Assembly: GCA_015222065.1 (NCBI GenBank)
Contig: JADFUQ010000423.1
Coordinates: forward strand, 1-9,825
Source of the DNA: Bacteroidota bacterium
Lineage (GTDB): Bacteria > Bacteroidota > Bacteroidia > Bacteroidales > VadinHA17
Direction: 5' to 3'
DNA length: 9,825 bases
Part shown: piece after piece, positions 8,501 to 9,825 of the stretch
Position numbering within the stretch: position 1 is the first letter of the stretch
Layout of the letters: every line of letters begins with the position of its first letter
The notes under the pieces: model-generated
Databases searched by the model: none
Seen by the model: only the letters and a program-made list of their open reading frames with translations
What the model was told of the DNA's origin: nothing
Translations under genes and position numbers: made by a program

Positions 8501-8653
8501 CAGGATCTCCGGATGCCGGTATACAGTGCTGGGGCTTCCTTAAGGGTAAACATTTTCGGGGCAATAATCCTTGAGCCGTACTATGCATTTCCTTTCCGGG
8601 ATGACGGAATTCAAAAAGGAGTACTGGGCCTTAATTTTATTCCCGGATGGTAG
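5564..8653 (+). CDS. Zinc peptidase-like / TolB-like propeller / Omp85-like barrel fusion protein
   Basis: This 1029-residue protein is predicted to sit in the outer membrane. A signal peptide ends near A35 (SFININA before QYF). Residues 45-285 resemble the MA-type gluzincin peptidases: HELVH at 149-153 gives two zinc histidines and the catalytic E150, and WMVEGMAEY (178-186) supplies a probable third ligand, E180. Residues about 305-590 hold five or six PD40/TolB-like blades, with SISPDGQYVVF, TWSPDSKKFAF, SWSPDGESIVI, SFSPDGKYLVF and VFASDGESVYF. Residues about 645-1029 form a beta-rich region with the Omp85 features VRGY (897-900) and LCLFLDAGLAWYDF (955-968), ending in an aromatic residue (W1029). 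There are no POTRA domains. Whether the barrel secretes, inserts or anchors the other domains is unknown. An ATG at 5609 is an alternative start giving a shorter signal peptide; 5564 fits the promoter candidate at 5509-5538 better. Confidence 0.92.
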   Translation: MFRVISKNRNAKKCIMLKVWILVLVFFLSFININAQYFGRNKPSYKNFEFKVYTTPNFEIYHYLDNDSLLDQLARACEEWYKLHERVFHDSIKERNPIIIYENHADFQQTTAIMGEVGVGTGGVTEALKNRVIMPVAPTSSQTDHVLGHELVHAFQYNSIIRGDSTNMSSLRNLPLWMVEGMAEYLSIGSVDEHTAMWMRDAILNDDFPTLKDMTRNQKYFPYRYGQAFWAFVAKTWGDTIIVPLFVETAKYGYEEAIKRKIGLTAETFSGIWKSAMERYYTGIMTDTIDNPTGKKILFSGNAGNMNLSPSISPDGQYVVFLSERDVLSLDLFLANADNGKIIKKLSSTIHRNEIDALNYLESAGTWSPDSKKFAFSAFDKGKNKLLIIDIKKGKLVEEYNIPGILSFNNPSWSPDGESIVIAGLVDGINNLYRFYMTENRVEQITDDRYSYIQPSFSPDGKYLVFATDREPDETDISNTAFNIGIIDLEEKGNVRVLPVFYGADNLNPVFASDGESVYFLSNRDGFRNLYRFHPETGKTYQMTRYMTGISGVTHYSPAISVTRNMDIISYSHYYGGKYSIFRADAADFNEFEVSSDSLNFQAAVLPPAELINPNMVDEKLSHRESYMEIEKEKYKTEVYQPKFKLDYISNINAGVSTNRFSTGMAGSVFAIFSDIVGNNQLFTTLAVNGEIYDFGGQFAYMNQAKRINWGASISHIPYQYATAYLTIDTLSYGEEFVIVDDLVMDQMRIFEDQISAFAYLPFSTTRRVELGVSQSWYYYRIDRWHSYYDLYGRLLGQSREKLDAPDGFNIRKLDAAFVTDNSIFGYASPLQGSRSRFQVEKYFGEISFFTGLVDYRKYFRMRPFTLASRVYHYGRYGSNTNSRILAPLYLGYPWYVRGYNNNKIYEMMDYEEVQEAINQLYGDKMVVANLELRFPFTGPERLSMIKSKLLFTELCLFLDAGLAWYDFEDISFVYRADSQDLRMPVYSAGASLRVNIFGAIILEPYYAFPFRDDGIQKGVLGLNFIPGW

Positions 8654-8720
8654 TTGAATGTATCGGAAATTTAATGTTTATGGTTTTATAATGGCTAATT
8701 TCATTATACCTTGCATTTTC

Positions 8721-8762
8721 AAGTCGGCAATCTTCAGTCGGCAGTCGGCAATCTGAAGACTG
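8721..8762 (+). repeat. Heptamer array (CAGTCGG family), forward
   Basis: Six words in 7-bp register: AAGTCGG, CAATCTT, CAGTCGG, CAGTCGG, CAATCTG and AAGACTG. This is the same word family as 809-843. A frame through it would encode a repetitive SAVGN-like peptide, which is a by-product of the repeat. Confidence 0.85.
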
Positions 8763-8810
8763 TGCCATTTAATTTCAGTCTATTAAGTCAAACAAATTTT
8801 GAATTAAAGC

Positions 8811-8850
8811 ACCCCCGTACAGTCATACTTCCTTACAGGGCAGGTAAATA
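8811..8850 (-). repeat. Palindromic element, short form
   Basis: Read on the minus strand, this 40-bp segment matches the outer parts of the element at 4318-4439 at 37 of 40 positions but lacks the 82-bp insert. Its stem is CCCTGTA with TACGGGG around a 14-nt loop. One position pairs as G-U only in minus-strand RNA, the orientation corresponding to the plus strand of the long copy. Confidence 0.75.
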
Positions 8851-8877
8851 TCAAAAAAAATTTTGGGCTTATTTTTT

Positions 8878-8912
8878 GTGGACTGCTGACTGTGGACTGC
8901 CGACTAATAACT
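8878..8912 (-). repeat. Heptamer array (CAGTCGG family), inverted
   Basis: Five words in 7-bp register: GTGGACT, GCTGACT, GTGGACT, GCCGACT and AATAACT. Read on the other strand these are the AGTCCAC and AGTCGGC words seen at 809-843. With the forward array at 8721-8762 it brackets the short palindromic element. Confidence 0.85.
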
Positions 8913-8988
8913 AATTATTTATGAAACCCGAAAAATTTAGATTTTTTTAATCAGTTTTGCAACTATGTCCTTAATATAGGATTCTGTT

Positions 8989-9123
8989 TTACAGTAAATT
9001 GATGATTAAAAAGATTAGAAAATAGCCACTTGTGAGCACAGTTCCCAGCAAAAAGACAATTGCTGCAAGATCACTAATAAATGCGAATCCACTCTCTTTT
9101 ATTTGATAAATAATTTTACTCAT
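8989..9123 (-). CDS. Possible small membrane protein, 44 residues
   Basis: An ATG at 9123 opens a 44-codon frame closed by TAA. The predicted peptide begins MSKIIYQIKESGFAFISDL and continues with a strongly hydrophobic stretch (about residues 19-44, with AAIVFLLGTVL and YFLIFLIINLL), so it would form one membrane helix or a helical hairpin with a short charged N-terminus. It resembles no family I recognise. A loose -7-like sequence (TAATTTG) lies about 50 bases before the start on the minus strand, without a clear -33 box. Phenylalanine- and isoleucine-rich frames arise easily in A/T-rich DNA, so it may not be a gene. In its favour are the ATG start and the orderly charged-then-hydrophobic layout. 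Confidence 0.35.
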   Translation of the reverse strand: MSKIIYQIKESGFAFISDLAAIVFLLGTVLTSGYFLIFLIINLL

Positions 9124-9533
9124 AATACAATAGAATATTATAAAATACCACGATCAGGCACAAATTATCTAAAGAATCTATCTGATAAATATCGGTATTT
9201 CATGGTTGTTGATTTGATGCTAAATTATTGTTAATATTATTAATTTTCAAGTATTATTGCTTTTAATTGTATAAAACACTCGATTTTTTATTTGAACGGT
9301 ATAATTTTACATAAAGTAAAAAGAAATGATGTTACCATAACTGTTGCCAAAATGTAAAAACTTATTTTTTCAATATTTTAAAGGTTTAATGGGTTATACG
9401 TTATTTTCATTTTTTTGTTCGTTTTTGTTTTCGAATTCAATTATAACACACACGAAGACGGAGATACCCTTATTCAAAACAAAAATAAATGTAATAATCC
9501 TGAGAACTTCATATTCTTGCACAACTAAAATTA

Positions 9534-9602
9534 TTGGAATGTTGGAATGTTGAGTAGTGTTTAAAAAAGCGTGTCATTCAATATTCTTCCCATTCTTCCA
9601 CT
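9534..9602. repeat. Inverted pair of 8-bp-word arrays (TTGGAATG / CATTCTTCC)
   Basis: TTGGAATG occurs twice in 8-bp register at 9534-9549, followed by a decayed third copy. After a 20-bp gap of other sequence, 9576-9602 carries words of the inverted type (CATTCAAT, ATTCTTCC, CATTCTTCC). These arrays resemble the other word arrays in the window in style but not in sequence. Confidence 0.6.
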
Positions 9603-9683
9603 TATTATATGAAGAACTGGTATGTTGTTTATTAGATCAGTTTTTTGAAATAAGGTTTAATTTTAAAAAACAGTTATGTTATT

Positions 9684-9713
9684 TTTGTAGAAATAAAAAT
9701 TGAATTACTTTTG
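9684..9713 (+). promoter_or_regulatory. Promoter of the tRNA-Asp gene
   Basis: TTTG at 9684-9687 and TACTTTTG at 9706-9713, 18 bp apart, match the Bacteroidota -33 and -7 boxes; the -7 box fits TAnnTTTG at every fixed position. Transcription would start near 9720, about 12 bases before the tRNA. This is the best promoter match in the window. Confidence 0.65.
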
Positions 9714-9731
9714 CAGGGCAATTTTAAAAAC

Positions 9732-9805
9732 GGTGGCGTAGTTCAGTTGGTTAGAATGCCGGCCTGTCACGCCGGAGGTCGCGAGTTCGAGTCTCGTCGT
9801 CACCG
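9732..9805 (+). tRNA. tRNA-Asp (anticodon GTC)
   Basis: The 74-nt sequence folds into a full cloverleaf. The acceptor stem pairs GGTGGCG (9732-9738) with CGTCACC (9798-9804), with one G-U pair. The D-arm stem is GTTC/GAAT. The anticodon stem CCGGC/GCCGG encloses the loop CTGTCAC with anticodon GTC at 9766-9768. The variable loop is AGGTC, and the T-arm GCGAG/CTCGT encloses TTCGAGT. The discriminator base is G9805, as usual for tRNA-Asp. The 3' CCA is not encoded (CAA follows), so it must be added enzymatically. Confidence 0.97.
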
Positions 9806-9825
9806 CAACAAAGCAAAACCCCGCA

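Larger units (their letters stand above)
8654..9731. other. Long intergenic region rich in repeats
   Basis: About 1.1 kb separates the large fusion gene from tRNA-Asp. It contains two 7-bp-word arrays in opposite orientation, the short form of the palindromic element, one possible small membrane-protein gene on the minus strand, an inverted pair of 8-bp-word arrays and the tRNA promoter. The stretch 9124-9533 is very A/T-rich and I see nothing in it that can be supported as a gene or structured element. Confidence 0.7.

Noticed and set aside
8690..8720. Terminator after the large fusion gene
   Set aside because: No G/C-rich stem followed by a T-run was found. The nearest complementary words are short and A/T-rich.
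8711..8914. A 67-codon plus-strand frame across the heptamer arrays
   Set aside because: Its peptide (QSAVGN-like repeats, ending in WTADCGLPTNN) is the direct translation of the 7-bp words and the palindromic element. It has no independent coding character.
9344..9553. A 69-codon plus-strand frame starting with TTG
   Set aside because: It begins with a rare start codon, lies in very A/T-rich DNA, runs into the TTGGAATG array at its end and shows no recognisable domain. A hydrophobic composition alone is expected by chance here.
9732..9825. Prophage or integrative-element attachment site at tRNA-Asp
   Set aside because: No integrase gene and no second copy of the tRNA 3' end occur in the window, and the sequence after the tRNA is too short to judge.

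Overview
The window looks like chromosomal DNA from a low-GC member of the Bacteroidota, probably an environmental Bacteroidales/Marinilabiliales-type lineage. Three observations support this. Start codons lack Shine-Dalgarno sequences and have A/T-rich leaders. Promoter candidates fit the Bacteroidota TTTG / TAnnTTTG pattern, best before the tRNA at the right end. The proteins are typical of the phylum: a LytTR regulator, a DUF6599-like protein and a TolB-like propeller joined to an Omp85-like barrel. The exact lineage is inference.

Layout. A LytTR response regulator (12-761, +) converges on an exported five-repeat propeller/transglutaminase protein (985-2610, -). The gap between them is filled with 7- and 8-bp tandem words. 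The transglutaminase gene diverges from a small 82-residue protein (2965-3213, +) across another array built on a 9-bp word. An exported metallo-beta-lactamase-fold protein (3310-4059, +) follows. A 540-bp AT-rich gap then holds a nested palindromic element (4318-4439). Next come an exported DUF6599-like protein (4599-5480, +) and a 1029-residue protein (5564-8653, +) that combines a zinc-peptidase-like domain, a TolB-like propeller and an Omp85-like outer-membrane barrel. The last 1.1 kb has two inverted 7-bp-word arrays around a short relative of the palindromic element, a possible 44-residue membrane protein (8989-9123, -), an inverted pair of 8-bp-word arrays, and tRNA-Asp(GTC) with a good promoter at the end.

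How the genes work together. Four consecutive larger genes encode exported proteins, which suggests cell-envelope functions, but no pathway links them visibly. The regulator appears to be the end of a two-component operon whose kinase would lie to the left of the window. I see no defence system, CRISPR array, transposase or phage gene. The least explained signal is in the intergenic DNA: several families of short-word tandem arrays, often in inverted pairs, and a hairpin element present in two forms that differ by an 82-bp palindromic insert.
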